Below, piece after piece: positions 46,024-57,769 of a stretch of DNA of 64,000 nt (within the stretch, counting starts at the first letter, position 1; the number at the start of each line of letters is the position of its first letter). The notes beneath the pieces were generated by a model. That model was not told where the DNA came from. It made no database searches and saw only the letters and a program-made list of their open reading frames with translations. Source of the stretch: Phymorhynchus buccinoides (Eukaryota > Mollusca > Gastropoda > Neogastropoda > Raphitomidae); NCBI GenBank assembly GCA_017654935.2, contig CM065693.1, forward strand, positions 13,080,281 to 13,144,280. Direction: 5' to 3'. The position numbers and the translations under genes are program-made.

Positions 46024-47620
46024 GAAGTACTGACCTGACTAGAACGCCCATGTGTAAATCATGACAGAAAGCGGTGATAACTCTCCATTTTATCCCCACG
46101 CACAAGATGAATTCTTCTTATTTGAAGCCAATAAACTATCGATTGATTGATTGATTGTATGTAATATACAACACCACTGACCTGACGACTAGAACGCCCA
46201 TGTGTAAATCATGACAGAAAGCGGTGACAAACTCTCCATTTTATCCCCACGCACAAGATGAATTCTTCTTATTTGAAGCCAATAAACTATCGATTGATTG
46301 ATTGATTGTATGTAATATACAACACCAGTCACCACTGACCTGACGACTAGAACGCCCATGTGTAAATCATGACAGAAAGCGGTGACAACTCTCCATTTTA
46401 TCCCCACGCACAAGATGAATCCTTCTTATTTGAAGCCAATAAACTATCGATTGATTGATTGATTGATTGATGCAATATACAACAACAGTCACCACTGACC
46501 TGACGACTAGAACGCCCATGTGTAAATCATGACAGAAAGCGGTGACAACTCTCCATTTTATCCCCACGCACAAGATGAATTCTTCTTATTTGAAGCCAAT
46601 AAACTATCGATTGATTGATTGATTGTATGCAATATACAACAACAGTCACCACTGACCTGACGACTAGAACGCCCATGTGTAAATCATGACAGAAAGCTGT
46701 GACAACACTCTCCATTTTATCCCCACGCACAAGATGAATTCTTCTTATTTGAAGCCAATAAACTATCGATTGATTGATTGATTGTATGTAATATACAACA
46801 CCACTGACCTGACGACTAGAACGCCCATGTGTAAATCATGACAGAAAGCGGTGACAACTCTCCATTTTATCCCCACGCACAAGATGAAATCTTATTTGAA
46901 GCCAATAAACTATCGATTGATTGATTGATTGATTGTATGCAATATACAACAACAGTCACCACTGACCTGACGACTAGAACGCCCATGTGTAAATCATGAC
47001 AGAAAGCGGTGAAAACTCTCCATTTTATCCCCACGCACAAGATGAATTCTTCTTATTTGAAGCCAATAAACTATCGATTGACTGATTGATTGTATGCAAT
47101 ATACAACACCAGTCACCACTGACCTGACTAGAACGCCCATGTGTAAATCATGACAGAAAGCTGTGACAACACTCTCCATTTTATCCCCACGCACAAGATG
47201 AATCCTTCTTATTTGAAACCAATAAACTATCGATTGATTGATTGATTGTATGTAATATACAACACCACTGACCTGACGACTAGAACGCCCAAGTGTAAAT
47301 CATGACGGAAAGCGTTGACAACACTCTCCATTTTATCCCCACGCACAAGATATCTTATTTGAAACAATACTATCAATTGATGCTCCTCTTCATGTGTTCA
47401 TGACAGAAAGCTGTGACAACACTCTCCATTTTATCCCCACGCACAAGATGAATCCTTCTTATTTGAAGCCAATAAACTATCGATTGATTGATTGATTGAT
47501 TGTATGTGCTACATCAAACGCTGAAGAAGAAGATTGTACCACTGACCTGACGACTAGAACGCCCATGCATAAATCATGACAGAAAGCAGTTACAACACTC
47601 TCCATATGTAATATACAACA
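46024..47620 (+). repeat. ~157-bp tandem array, about 10 copies, retroelement-like 3' end
   Basis: Unit: CCACTGACCTGACGACTAGA, ACGCCCATGTGTAAATCATG, ACAGAAAGCGGTGACAACTC, TTTATCCCCACGCACAAGAT, then TTTGAAGCCAATAAACTATC and GATTGATTGATTGATTG. The AATAAA followed by an ATTG tail resembles a retroelement 3' terminus, so the array seems to be a tandemly amplified LINE or SINE tail. The last copies (from 47340) are truncated and rearranged. Confidence 0.9.
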
Positions 47621-48225
47621 ATACCAAATGCTCCTCTTCTTCTTCTGTGGTGGTGACCAACTTCTTTATATAGAAGTAAACAACCATAGAAAAAGAATCA
47701 GGAGAGAGAGAGAGGAAGAGAAAATGAAATACACATACAAATTATCAGATTGGCTTAGAATCAACAGTAAAAATCAAGTGAAAGAAACAGAATTAAAAAA
47801 ACAACCCAAAACCCCCCCACCTAGTTCTGGTCTGGGAAGGGGAAAACTACAGGGAGCTGCCGGCAGCTACTAATTTTCACGTTCGCCCCCAGCAAGCTGG
47901 GAACTAGCCGACCCTAGACACTCCATAAGGCAATGCCCAAGCCCCAACCAAAAAGACAAACAAAGACAGAACAAACAGATCCCCAACTACTGGGGTAAAA
48001 ATAATTGTGGGTGAAGATGGAGGGACTGGGGTAGAGGGGTTAACGCTGTACAGCTATGAAAAGATAAATTGCTGACTGCTGATCCAAGTAAGAAAACTGA
48101 CCTTGGTAGTGGTGGTAGGCCGGGTTCACAATAGACGCGTAAGATCCGTACGGAAAACCCTAAATAAGTGGAAGAAAGAAGGATAAATGTGTCGCATATA
48201 GGGGGAATTCGGACAACGTGCGCAA
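47621..48225. other. No gene seen
   Basis: Mixed sequence with a short GAGA run near 47702 and a C-rich block at 47810. No exon. Confidence 0.5.
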
Positions 48226-48455
48226 ATCTTTTCCCTTCTTTGTTTCATCTTCTTCTTCTTCTGCGTTCCTAGGCCATATGGCTGGCCATAATGGGTAAGG
48301 TGTCCGGTTTTCAGTTTTCACTGGTCTCTCCACTGCGTACAGCCGACAAATTCCGATTTCGGAGGAGCTCAAATGAAAAAATTTGGGAAGATTGTTCTGA
48401 AAAAAAGGCAGAGAATGGGCCAATAAGTCAGAAAGATAGCAGATGATAGAACGCA
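48226..48455 (+). mobile_element. Modular SINE-like repeat, head 1 with partial body
   Basis: TTCTTCTTCTGCGTTCCTAG, GGCCATAATGGGTAAGG, GTCTCTCCACTGCGTACAGC, then GGCCAATAAGTCAGAAAGAT. The copy stops after GATGATAGAACGCAAA, losing the body's second half. Confidence 0.72.
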
Positions 48456-49457
48456 AAAACCCTCTTCTTTGCTTCACTTATTTATGGATTGCACACGGGT
48501 TTCCGCATGGAATATCCGCTTATGTGTGTACACTGCCGTAGGTTGGATCATAGGGGAGAAGAAGACAGTTAAGCCTTCAAGCTTAGCTCTTTGTCAAAAC
48601 TGAAGGTTGAAAAGCTGCACAGTTAATAATAGTTACAACTTGTGAAAACGAGAATGCAGCGAATTTGTTATTTTCCTAAGAAACCGTGGCATTGAGGAAG
48701 CAAACACATTTAGCCCCGTCCCCCCCACACACTGGACTGAACTGGAACCAATTGATTGTCAGATTAACTATAAAAGTGTTACTGGCATTGACAAAAAATT
48801 GTATAACAAAAAAATGAAATTCAAGAAATAACAAACAAATTGAACAAGAATGAAATCGCAAACAAAAAATCTCTATTAATATTTCTATTAATATATATAT
48901 CTCTCTTTCTCTCTCTTTCACTCTCTCTCACTCTTCCTCTCTCTCTAAATCACTCACCCCCTATATCTTAATCCATATCACATTTACTCAATCACTTTGG
49001 TTCTCAATCACACACACAATAACCCTCTCACTGACAATTCATCACAATCAATTTGTAAAATTCCTTATTCTACAGCCAACTCACTACCACAAACACACAC
49101 ACACACGCACGCACGTACACACACACACACAGATACACACACACACACTCACAATCACTCTCATTCTATCTTTCTCCACCCCACCCCCCCTCTCTCTTGT
49201 CTCTCTCAAAAGGAAAAAATCATGAACAATTTCTCTATCAATAAAATGACACTTAAAAAACCACCAATAATATAAAATAACAAAATATATATATGAAAAG
49301 TACGTAAAGAAATTGAAAAATTCAGGACAAGACAATTTAAACTTACTTATAAGGGTCAAACTGCTTACAAAGCTTTGCCCTACAAGAATAATAAATGCTC
49401 AGTCCAATTTGATTTTAAGGGAATATATGATAAGTTAACGACTAAATAAAAAAATAT
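48456..49457. other. No gene seen; CA and CT microsatellites
   Basis: AT-rich. CT runs at 48900-48950, CA run at 49092-49150. Confidence 0.6.
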
Positions 49458-49915
49458 TCAGATATGGTGAGATTTCATCAGCGGAACGGCCAGCAAAGCA
49501 AGATTCCATCCATTTTCTTTATTAGAATGGAAAACACTGGACATTGTTAACGGAAGATTTGATGAAGAAATCTTATCATAAAGTGGCTGAAAATGATGTT
49601 TTGTACTAACACAATCAAATATAAAATGAAACCCATCTATTGGTTGCCCACATGTACAAATCGGGGTAGGTTTCAGAAATCTACAAAGCCATCCATTAAC
49701 TCCCAATCTGTGACTTAGATTTCTGTTTGGAATTGATCCTGGTGGACTAGTGCAAGACGCAGTGGGCGTACTAATATCCCATCTTTGTTTACGAATTGAG
49801 TCCTCCAAATATTGCTTTTGACGCATATTCCAAACTGACTTAGAAAGAATATTAATCGCTTCAGATGAAGAAAGAAGAATTATAGTTTGGGACATTGTGT
49901 GAAATTGTTCTAACA
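49458..49915 (-). pseudogene. LINE ORF2 C-terminal fragment
   Basis: The minus strand encodes RHKQYLED-like Gln/Lys-rich sequence, SHRLGVNGWLCRF and PICTCGQPIDGFHFIFDC. The C-x-C-G...H-x4-C cluster after an R-L-G motif is the cysteine/histidine box found at the C-terminus of many non-LTR retrotransposon ORF2 proteins. The frame then runs to KENGWNLALLAVPLMKSHHI. No RT domain lies upstream (50000 onwards is simple sequence), so it is a 5'-truncated relic. It differs from the CR1/L2-like fragments at 30697 and 37205. Confidence 0.65.
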
Positions 49916-50211
49916 TCTTTGGCACAAACACACACACACACAAACAAAAACAACAACAACCCATCACCAACACAAACGCACATATCCTCTTTTTTTACTT
50001 TGCGAGTTCATCCAAAAAAATCTTACCCCTCCCTCACCCTTCCTGTCTCCCATCCCCTACCCCCCCTTTTTTTTTTTTACCTGACCCGTTTTGATTTTCA
50101 ATGTTGGACATCAGATTTTCAATCCGTTTTGATTCTGAGCAATGTATTGGAAGAGAAATCTTCAAATTTGAGTCACTTTCATGCTTGTGTGTGTGTATGT
50201 GCATGTATATT

Positions 50212-50242
<31 letters not shown>

Positions 50243-50349
50243 GTGCGCATGTGTTCGTTCTTTAGTTTAACGTCTGTTCACCCTTAAGTGATATTAGACA
50301 CACACAAAAGTAGTGATTGCTTATGCATGTGTAATTATACTCAGTGTGT

Positions 50350-50410
<61 letters not shown>

Positions 50411-50920
50411 GTAACTAGGTAATCTTGAACTGTTTCTCCAGCACCATCAATATATAGGATAATTTTATAGCAACACATAATTTTTGTTCATTTGACTGGA
50501 GAGACAGAATAATGAAATTAAATCCCCCCCCCCCCCCCCCCCCCCCACGGCAACCTCCTATGGAACGTGTTCATCTTCTCTAAAAAAAATGTTATGCACA
50601 ACCACACACACCCAATATACATGCATGCACAATTACATAAGCACTTTGCATCAACAAATAGAAACATAAATCACAACTTATTATGATTTGAACTCAAAAT
50701 CAAAGAAAATAGAACAAGCTTGAGTATTGTATTAGTGATCATAATTGTCAGCAACCTTGATTTAAAAGACTGAATGTAAGAATAACAATTTAAGAAAAAT
50801 GGAATGCCAACAGGAAATAGAGAAATATTGTTTCTGGTTATAAATTTGTGTTTACCGAAGTGAACCAGTATTTGTATAGAAAGTAAATGGAATACAATGA
50901 GTAACTATACATTGTGATGC
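49916..50920. other. No gene seen; GT tracts and a poly-C run
   Basis: GT repeats at 50190-50250 and 50343-50409, poly-C of about 24 at 50524-50547. Confidence 0.7.
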
Positions 50921-51428
50921 ATATCGTCAGTGAAATTCAAAAACCTTGTATCTCAATTTTGGTAGTTTTGAGAAAAATGAAAAAACCTTGTATCTCAATT
51001 TTGGTAGTTTTTGAGAAAAATGAAAAAAAAATGTGTATCTCAAAAGGAAAAAAACCTCGTTGACCACAATTTTGGTAGTTTTGAGAAAAAAAAAAAAAAA
51101 AAAGTTTTAAAAATTGATTAACTATGATGAATATGTTCTTCAAGACATTGCGAGTTTAGTCCTGCATTTCGCTAAAATTACTTTAAAACATTTTTTTTTA
51201 GACTTGAAAAGAACGAAGATACGAGGTTTTTGTCTTTTAACTAGATCTGAATTTGGGACTTACGAGTTTTTCTTCTATTTTGACAACCTCATTTACCCCA
51301 GATAGAAAGTCGTTAGAGATACAAGCTTTTGGTGGAATGTGGTGGGAAAAATTAGAGAGCTGATTATATATCTAACTCAAACCCCCCCAAAATCGAGATA
51401 CAAGGTTTTTGAATTTCACCGACGATAT
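50921..51428. mobile_element. 508-bp element with ~42-bp terminal inverted repeats
   Basis: ATATCGTCAGTGAAATTCAA then AAACCTTGTATCTCAATTTT at the left is repeated in inverse at 51387-51428. The left terminal segment is itself repeated three times in tandem with decay (50940-51080). Outside, AAGTAAATGGAA and CAATGA recur on both sides (50881-50901 and 51433-51453). Confidence 0.78.
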
Positions 51429-51508
51429 TCAGTAAGTAAATGGAACGCAATGAATAGCTTCACATTCAGCTGAATATTCATTATTGAAAAAATATCAGAT
51501 GTTGGGCA

Positions 51509-51648
51509 AATGTTAAGATCAGCTCCCTCCGCTGTTCCATGGTGAAGTTGGCCAATCAGCTTAACGGAAAAGGTAAATCGGAGGGAGCTGATTGGCCCTA
51601 ACCCTAAGCCTTCACCCTGGAACAGCGGAGGGAGCTGATCTTAACATT
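51509..51648. repeat. 140-bp hairpin element
   Basis: AATGTTAAGATCAGCTCCCT then CCGCTGTTCCA and GGTGAAG face their complement at 51610-51648. An internal CGGAGGGAGCTGATTGG repeats part of the arm again. Confidence 0.85.
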
Positions 51649-52357
51649 AGCCAGATGTTGTTCTACACAAAGGCACCAAATTAACAAAATGTTGTATATA
51701 AAATAATATGATCTCTGAATTGCATAGGCCAGCACCACACCATGAAAAACTACTGCATGGGGAAGATATGCACAAACACACATAATGCAGATTCAAAATA
51801 AAAAACATACACATTGTCATAGTTTATGTAGATAACGAGTAATTCAATGGTAATCAAGGTCTGAATTGTACTGTTCAATGAAAAATAAAAATTACAAGAA
51901 AACATTCAAATAAAAACTACAACAAATAAAACAATCAGCTGTTTGATCTAGTAATACGGATACAACTATGTTATCTGAGAAAAAAACCTGACAGGCATAT
52001 GTGGTTCGAACAAGTCAATCTTTGCAACATTTCTAAAGAAAAGCAGTATTCACTGACATATTATGTGGGCGCTTTTAAACTAATAGGTATGCTGTCTGTG
52101 ACTATTTTCATTCATGGAGTATTGGAGTAGTCACGGAGTATTGGCAGATTATCCACCATTTTCTGCAGAATATCCACCATTTTCTTACTGATGTAATATC
52201 GGTGGCCTCAACTCAATAAAGAACACACACACACACAAAAAGTGTGACCATAAACAAAAATTTCTACAGAAATTAGCAGTGGTCTAAATCTCATAAGCTG
52301 ATAAATAATACACTAAAACCCTCATTTAGTCTCAGTAGGAAATGTTTGCAACTAACT
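51649..52357. other. No gene seen; AT-rich
   Basis: Contains a short direct repeat ATCCACCATTTTCT at about 52150 and 52170. Confidence 0.55.
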
Positions 52358-52450
52358 AAGGGGAGTAATTTCATGGTGATTGTGAGTGATCCCACTTGTC
52401 AGAATCGGTCAAACACAAACAGGAAGTTACTCCCGCCCAATGTACTCGCC
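52358..52450 (+). repeat. Dispersed repeat family E (copy 2)
   Basis: AAGGGGAGTAATTTCATGGT, GAGTGATC and AATCGGTCAAACAC as at 10822. Confidence 0.6.
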
Positions 52451-52531
52451 TCGTGCAGCGATTGAATGCTATGGTTGTTTTAAGAGGCGAAGTATTAGTT
52501 AATCAGTGAATCAAGGAAAAAAAAAGTCTTC

Positions 52532-52760
52532 TTCTTCTTCTTCTGCATTCCCAGGCCATATGGCCATAATGAGCAAGGTACATACATGTCCGTTTTTAAG
52601 TTTTCACTGGTCTCCCTGCTGCGTACAGCCGACACATTCCGATTTCGGAGGAGCTCAAAGGAGAAAAATTATTTGAAAGATTTTAAGTTACAAGTACAGA
52701 ACGTCTAGAAGGTGGGGGAACTATTTTTACAAAAGACCCCCGGTATCCCCACGGGGAGAG
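52532..52760 (+). mobile_element. Modular SINE-like repeat, head 1 with internally deleted body
   Basis: The head reads through GCATTCCCAGGCCATATGG and CCGATTTCGGAGGAGCTCAA, then jumps to AAGTTACAAGTACAGAAC and AGAAGGTGGGGGAACTATTT, ending at GGTATCCCCACGG. Confidence 0.75.
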
Positions 52761-53360
52761 AAGAAAAAAAAGTCAAATTACACAGTTTAAATAATGGAAT
52801 TATTACCACCGCAAGTTAAAACAATCTCAATTACACAGACCCTGTATTTATTTAAAATACACCCTTTACTTATTGGTTCACACACTGTTTCTGGACCTGT
52901 GTGCAAATTAAAACAAAATACCAGACTATGAAGGGAATGTTATGCATAAAATAATACACAAATAATCAGTAAGCAGCAGCATGAAAATTCGATGTATGAC
53001 CTCAAAGAAATAGAAACAGTAACTCTCAGCACTTGATATATTGTATGAATAAAACATATACAGGAAAATCTTGATTATGTGTGTAAAAATATGTAAAATG
53101 CAATACGATATATTGGTCAATAACAACAGGAATGTTGATGAATTAAGTACACCATACTTTGAAACAATATAAGTATATTCGTAATGAGGAAACAACAAAC
53201 AAATGAATATAAAACAGGTTCTGTTTTGTTCCCATTACACCTCAAAAATATAATTTTATACACACGCGCACGCGCACACACACACACACACACACACAAA
53301 TCAAACAAGTAGATAAATCCAGAGAAAATTCAGAGAAGCACTAATGCTCAACAGTTCCTT
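52761..53360. other. No gene seen; AT-rich with CA tract
   Basis: CA repeat at 53264-53298. Whether palindrome 2 continues here cannot be seen, because its partner lies beyond base 64000. Confidence 0.55.
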
Positions 53361-53866
53361 AACAATTTTGAAACAAAGATTTAGAATTTTGTTGTTGACG
53401 TTAACACATAAGTATCTGAACACAAGGCACATTTCTGAACTTCATGTCAATTACAATTGTTGCTTCAAAGCAATCTGAAAGACAGCAGACTATTTTCCTT
53501 AGAGACAGTCTTTTTAAGAAAATAAAAATAAACACACAGGCACTTTTTCATGTACCGGGTACTGAAATCAGTGAGACACACTATAGAAAGCAAAACCCCT
53601 TGTGACATTTACATCTGAAAGGAATGGTAATGATGAGGAATGTTTACAAAACCTGTTATCATCATCATCATCATCAATAATAATCATAATCCCCAACAAC
53701 CCATGAGTCATTTTTACTGTCCACAAGCAATTCAAATATTGGCGACAAATTTGCTACTTTTTTTCTTCTCAATCTCATTTAAATCATTGAGATTCTTCCA
53801 ACCAAGCACAACACAAATTCAAGCTGATCTGATGATGTAAAAATAATCTCTCTCTCTCTCTTTCTT

Positions 53867-54161
53867 AGTCTCTTTATGAACTTAACGCTAACAGACACTC
53901 GTGAAGGCGTTCTGAAATACAGCGACTCTTTGTGCATTCGCTACAAGCTCCCCTTTGGTGGCGTAATACTGGCAAGTCAGCTCCAAGGAATAATAATAAT
54001 AATAATACCTTTTTGTGCAAAATACTTATGGCTTTGATATGTTCTCAAACAAACCTGGTTAACGAGCAAACAACTATGACAACATGACTGTTATATATAC
54101 ACTATTATCTATTGTTTATATTCATACAAAGCAATCAATAACTGAACATCAAAACTTTGAC
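53867..54161. other. No gene seen; (AAT)n microsatellite
   Basis: AAT units near 53990-54007; mirror at about 63353-63370. Confidence 0.6.
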
Positions 54162-54333
54162 TACAGTATTTGTCGGACTATAAGGCGATACTTTCCCCCC
54201 AGACTCAGACCCCTGCGCCTTATAATATGACTACTAAAATAGTAAGAAAATATAATAACAGAATCTGAATTGTGTGTAACATTCGCGGGGTGCGGCTTAT
54301 AATCAGGTGCGCCTTACAGTCTGAAAAATACGA
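54162..54333. mobile_element. MITE family I, ACTATAAGGCG termini (copy 1)
   Basis: Left TACAGTATTTGTCGGACTAT then AAGGCGATAC; right GTGCGCCTTACAGTCTGAAA then AATACGA, an imperfect inverted pair. The centre has CCCCTGCGCCTTATAATATG and GTGCGGCTTATAATCAGG. Copies: 56750-56914, 60433-60609 and 63027-63199. Confidence 0.8.
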
Positions 54334-54409
54334 TAAAACCTCAGCTTTAGCTGCATGAAGATGCCTTGTTTTTGTGTTCATAATATCGGCATCAAAGTTC
54401 ATGGTGCAT

Positions 54410-54510
54410 CAAACACTATGGTACAAACGCACCAGCTAGGGATGAGAACATTACGCGTGTGACCGTTTTTGATTACCCCGCCACGTGGGCAGCCACACTC
54501 CGTCTTCAGG
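54410..54510. repeat. Dispersed repeat family C (short copy)
   Basis: ACTATGGTACAAACGCACCA, GGGATGAGAACATTACGCG, TTTTTGATTACCCCGCCACG and GCAGCCACACTCCG are shared with 58130-58195 and 59150-59235; mirror at 62850-62950. Confidence 0.65.
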
Positions 54511-55572
54511 GGGGGAAATATGATGTAAAATCTCTGAATCGCTGACACATTCAACCAGCCAGATTTCTCCCCCCCCCCTCCCCCCCCCACCCCCCCACTT
54601 CTCTCCCTACCCACCCCCACCCCCATTAAAACTTGAGGCCTTAAAATACAGTTAACCATCCAGGTGGTTTCAATGAGACAAGAAATACAATCTAACATCT
54701 CTAAAATATGTCAGTCTGACATAATCAACCAACCAAACCTTTCTCTCCTCTTTCACCTCTCTCTCCCTTCTCTGACACTAAAACTCCCGAGTCTTGAAAA
54801 CAACCAATCAGCCGTTTGATTTCAATGACAAAGTGAAGTAAAATCTCAGGTATTATAAACGATCAATCAATAAATGTAACAACAACCTCTTCCCCTCTCC
54901 CCAGTAAAACCTATTAATTCTGAACATACAAGCATCAGAATAGTCTGAAGTCCAATCCTCTGAAAACTGCGGTAAAAAGGCCATCAAGGCCCCAGACTAA
55001 AGAGGGACAACACTGAAATGAGTTCTGAACACCACCAAAAAGGCTTAATATAGTGATAAATCACTTTAAAATGCTATTTAACACAAAGGATAACACTCAA
55101 TAAAAAGGCAAAACCTCTGACAGGAGAAGCCAATCCTCTGTCAGAAATTCTGAATCCTCTGACAATTCTGATGCCTGAACATAAGCAGCCACCCATTTGA
55201 TTTCAGCGAGAAGAGAAAAAAGATCCAACATCTCCAAATCTCAGGCACAATCAATCATCCACGAAATAAGACCCAACATCTCTGAATCTCAGGCATACCA
55301 ACCAGATCCTTCTTTTTTTTTCTTCTTCCCATCTCTTCTCCTCCTCCCCCCCCCCCCCACACCTCCCTATATCTTGACTTCTAAAAAGAACACTACTTGC
55401 TAAAAGATTTTTATTTTTTACTTGCTCAAAAGAGTTCACATTCCTGAATCCTACGCACTCAGATGTCTCTTCCCACAACTGCACCCCCCCTTCCACCTGT
55501 TCTTTTCACCCCTCCCCCCCCATCCCTTCCCCCATACTCCCCCCCTTCCCTTTTATCAACCCCCTTTCTTCC
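54511..55572 (-). other. Probable 3' UTR and downstream sequence of the minus-strand channel copy
   Basis: C-rich and T-rich stretches (54560-54625, 55310-55360, 55480-55570). The mirror of the AATAAA at 61947 lies near 55410-55414 (TTTATT on the top strand). Short AATCTCTGAATCTCAGGC-type repeats at 55230-55300. Confidence 0.45.
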
Positions 55573-55906
55573 CTAAATCTTCGTGGTCTCTGTAGCGGGA
55601 CAGCTGGTTTTCCTGATGTAGCGTTTCAGGTTGAACCGCCCAATTTGAATCTGCTCCTTTTCCCCCTCTTCCACCAACGGCTCCAGGGAGAACTTCCTGT
55701 CCTGCTCCACAGTTGCCCTCCTGTGGGAAAGCGGGTCGCCCGAGTAGGTGGCGCTGCTGCTGACGGGGAAGGGGAAGGAGAAGGGGGAGGGGGAGGCGAA
55801 CATGGCGGAGGTGAGGTTGAGCCCCCCGCTGAAGCTGTTGGAGCGATGCAGGGGAAGTCTGGGTCGGTTGGGCTTGGCAGTCATGCTGCTGGGCTGAATC
55901 ACGTAG
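55573..55906 (-). CDS. Slo2/KCNT-like K+ channel, terminal exon (minus-strand copy)
   Basis: Mirror of the exon at 61455-61788. After the acceptor TTTCCACTCCACAG (reading minus) it encodes YVIQPSSMTAKPNRPRLPLH, then a Ser/Phe/Pro-rich tail and ends RKTSCPATETTKI and stop. Joined to the exon at 57770-57854 it completes GDIIYVIQPS, the last strand of the C-terminal RCK domain of sodium-activated K+ channels. Sequence is practically identical to the plus-strand copy over all 111 codons, so either the duplication is very recent or this is the same locus assembled twice. Confidence 0.7.
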
Positions 55907-55933
55907 CTGTGGAGTGGAAAAGAGAAGGTCAAT

Positions 55934-55974
<41 letters not shown>

Positions 55975-55983
55975 TGTGTGTGT

Positions 55984-56037
55984 GCGATGCAGGGGAAGTC
56001 TGGGTCGGTCGTCATGCCGCTGGGCTGAATCACGTAG
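55984..56037 (-). pseudogene. Partial duplicate of the terminal exon start (minus copy, second)
   Basis: Reads CTACGTGATTCAGCCCAGCG after a TTCCACTCCACAG acceptor; runs into CA/GA repeat after CTGCATCGC. Mirror of 61321-61373. Confidence 0.75.
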
Positions 56038-56094
56038 CTGTGGAGTGGAAAAGAGGTCAATTAAGAGAGAGAGAGAGAGTGTGTGTGTGCGTGT

Positions 56095-56158
56095 GCGATG
56101 CAGGGGAAGTCTGGGTCGGTTGGGCTTGGCCATCATGCCGCTGGGCTGAATCACGTAG
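56095..56158 (-). pseudogene. Partial duplicate of the terminal exon start (minus copy, first)
   Basis: Same start, with GGCATGATGGCCAAGCCCAA. Mirror of 61199-61263. Confidence 0.75.
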
Positions 56159-56301
56159 CTGTGGAGTGGAAAGAGGGGGTAAATTAAGAGTGTGTAGGTC
56201 GAAATTTCGTAGGTCGAAATTTGAGAAACAAATATTGCCTTATAACCCGAAAATTACTGTACTATTATTACTATTATTATTATAAGGTCATAGGAAAAAC
56301 A

Positions 56302-56385
56302 GACCCTGATTTGACGCCTTTCAGGGACATGGGTGTTAAATTAATGTGACACCAAAAGGCGACATTGACGGTGAAAAGGGGAAAT
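56302..56385 (+). repeat. Dispersed repeat family G (copy 2)
   Basis: CCTGATTTGACGCCTTTCAG, GACATGGGTGTTAAA and GACATTGACGGTGAAAAGG, as at 43216. Mirror at 60975-61060. Confidence 0.6.
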
Positions 56386-56749
56386 CACTATCAGGTCAAG
56401 GTGGGGGGGGGGTCACAAAAGTGACTTTTTTTATTCTGTTGCTTAGTATTAGGTGCAGCCATGTCTTTGAACGTGTGTGCTTGTGCTTGTGACTTGGTGG
56501 AGATAATCGTCTCGTTTGATTGGATGACAGATTTTGGCGGGAGAGTGGCTAGAAAGTTGGTGGAGACTGAAGTTAGTGTGTGTGGGACTCAAAACAAAAT
56601 TTTATTTAACCAGGGAACATGAGATAAGCAAGCTAAATGCTTTTTTCCACCCAGCCCCGACAGGCAGGCAGGGTGTGTTAGTGAATGTGAGTTCCTTTCT
56701 GGTAGGGTGATTATTGTTTTAGTTTCATTATTCTTTTAGTTTGACTAAC
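56386..56749. other. Intronic sequence of the minus-strand copy, no exon seen
   Basis: A G9 run at 56403 and ordinary sequence; mirror 60610-60975. Confidence 0.55.
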
Positions 56750-56914
56750 ATATTTTACGGACTATAAGGCGATACTTTTTTTCATAGACTGAGACCCCTG
56801 CGCCTTATAATGTGACTGATATTATAGTAAGGAACTATAATAACAAACGTTTGTGTAAAATTTAGGTTGTGCGCCTTATAATCAGGTGCGCCTTGTAGTC
56901 CATAAAATACAGTA
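56750..56914. mobile_element. MITE family I (copy 2)
   Basis: ATATTTTACGGACTATAAGG at the left, CTTGTAGTCCATAAAATACA at the right, with CCCCTGCGCCTTATAATGTG inside. Confidence 0.8.
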
Positions 56915-56996
56915 ATCCTTTATTTTATTTTTTCCTAATCATGTTTATTTCTATGTGCACACTATTTCATTCTTTATTTTTCTTCTTCTTCTTCTT

Positions 56997-57738
56997 CGAT
57001 CGCTCAGACAGTTTCCTGTCAATTATGAGCGCAGATGCGTCATGCTGCCGTTATGTGCCTAACTAAGAAATAGTTAGGCCCAGCAAGTCCAACGGCTGGA
57101 GGAAATGTTTTTGAAAGTGTTTCGTGAAAAAAGGGCAGGAGAATGGACCGATAAGGCAGAAAGATAGTAGATGACAGTAAGCAAAGGGAAAAGGCAGAGT
57201 CAAAGAGAGTGACAGATTAGAGGAAGTTACAAGCACAGAACTTCCAGAAGGTGGGAGAACTATTTATACAAAGACCCCCCCTGTATCCTCACGAGGGAGA
57301 TTCTTTATTCAAATATTATATTATCAAGTTCGTAGTATTTCACGCCTCTGTTTTTATCTGGAAGACTGATTCTTCGGGTAATTGCTTTGACCACGCTCTT
57401 CACTTTCCCTGTGTGTCTGCTGGATTGTGACAGTGGGGATACCGGGGGGTCTTTTGTATAAATAGTTCCCCCACCTTCTGGAAGTTCTGTGCTTGTAACT
57501 TCCTCTAATCTGTCACTCCCTTTGACTCTGCCTTTTCCCTTTGCTTCCTGTCATCTACTACTATCTTTCTGCCCTTACCTGGTCCATTCTCCTGCCTTTT
57601 TTCACGAAGCACTTTCAGAAAGATTTCCTCCTCTAGCCGAAGTTGGACTTGCTGGGCCTAACTATTTCGTAGTTAGGCACATAACGGCAGCATGACGCAT
57701 CTGCGCTCATAATTGACAGGAAACTGTCTGAGCGATCA
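56997..57738. mobile_element. ~742-bp fold-back element with head 2 termini
   Basis: Both ends carry CGATCGCTCAGACAG (inverted at the right as CTGTCTGAGCGATC), followed inward by TTTCCTGTCAATTATGAGCG, GCCTAACTAAGAAATAGTTA and the same body as the SINE-like repeat (GGCAGGAGAATGGACCG to AAGGTGGGAGAACTATTTAT). The terminal inverted repeats are about 300 bp and the unique centre about 120 bp (57300-57430). CTT/GAA triplets flank both ends. It lies in the intron about 30 bp from the donor of exon 57770-57854. Confidence 0.82.
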
Positions 57739-57769
57739 ACGAAGAAGTGACAGTACGCGTCCGACTCAC

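Noticed and set aside
46189..47194. Repeated minus-strand frames of about 70 codons in the 157-bp array
   Set aside because: They follow the tandem unit and differ by frameshifts between units; no protein features.
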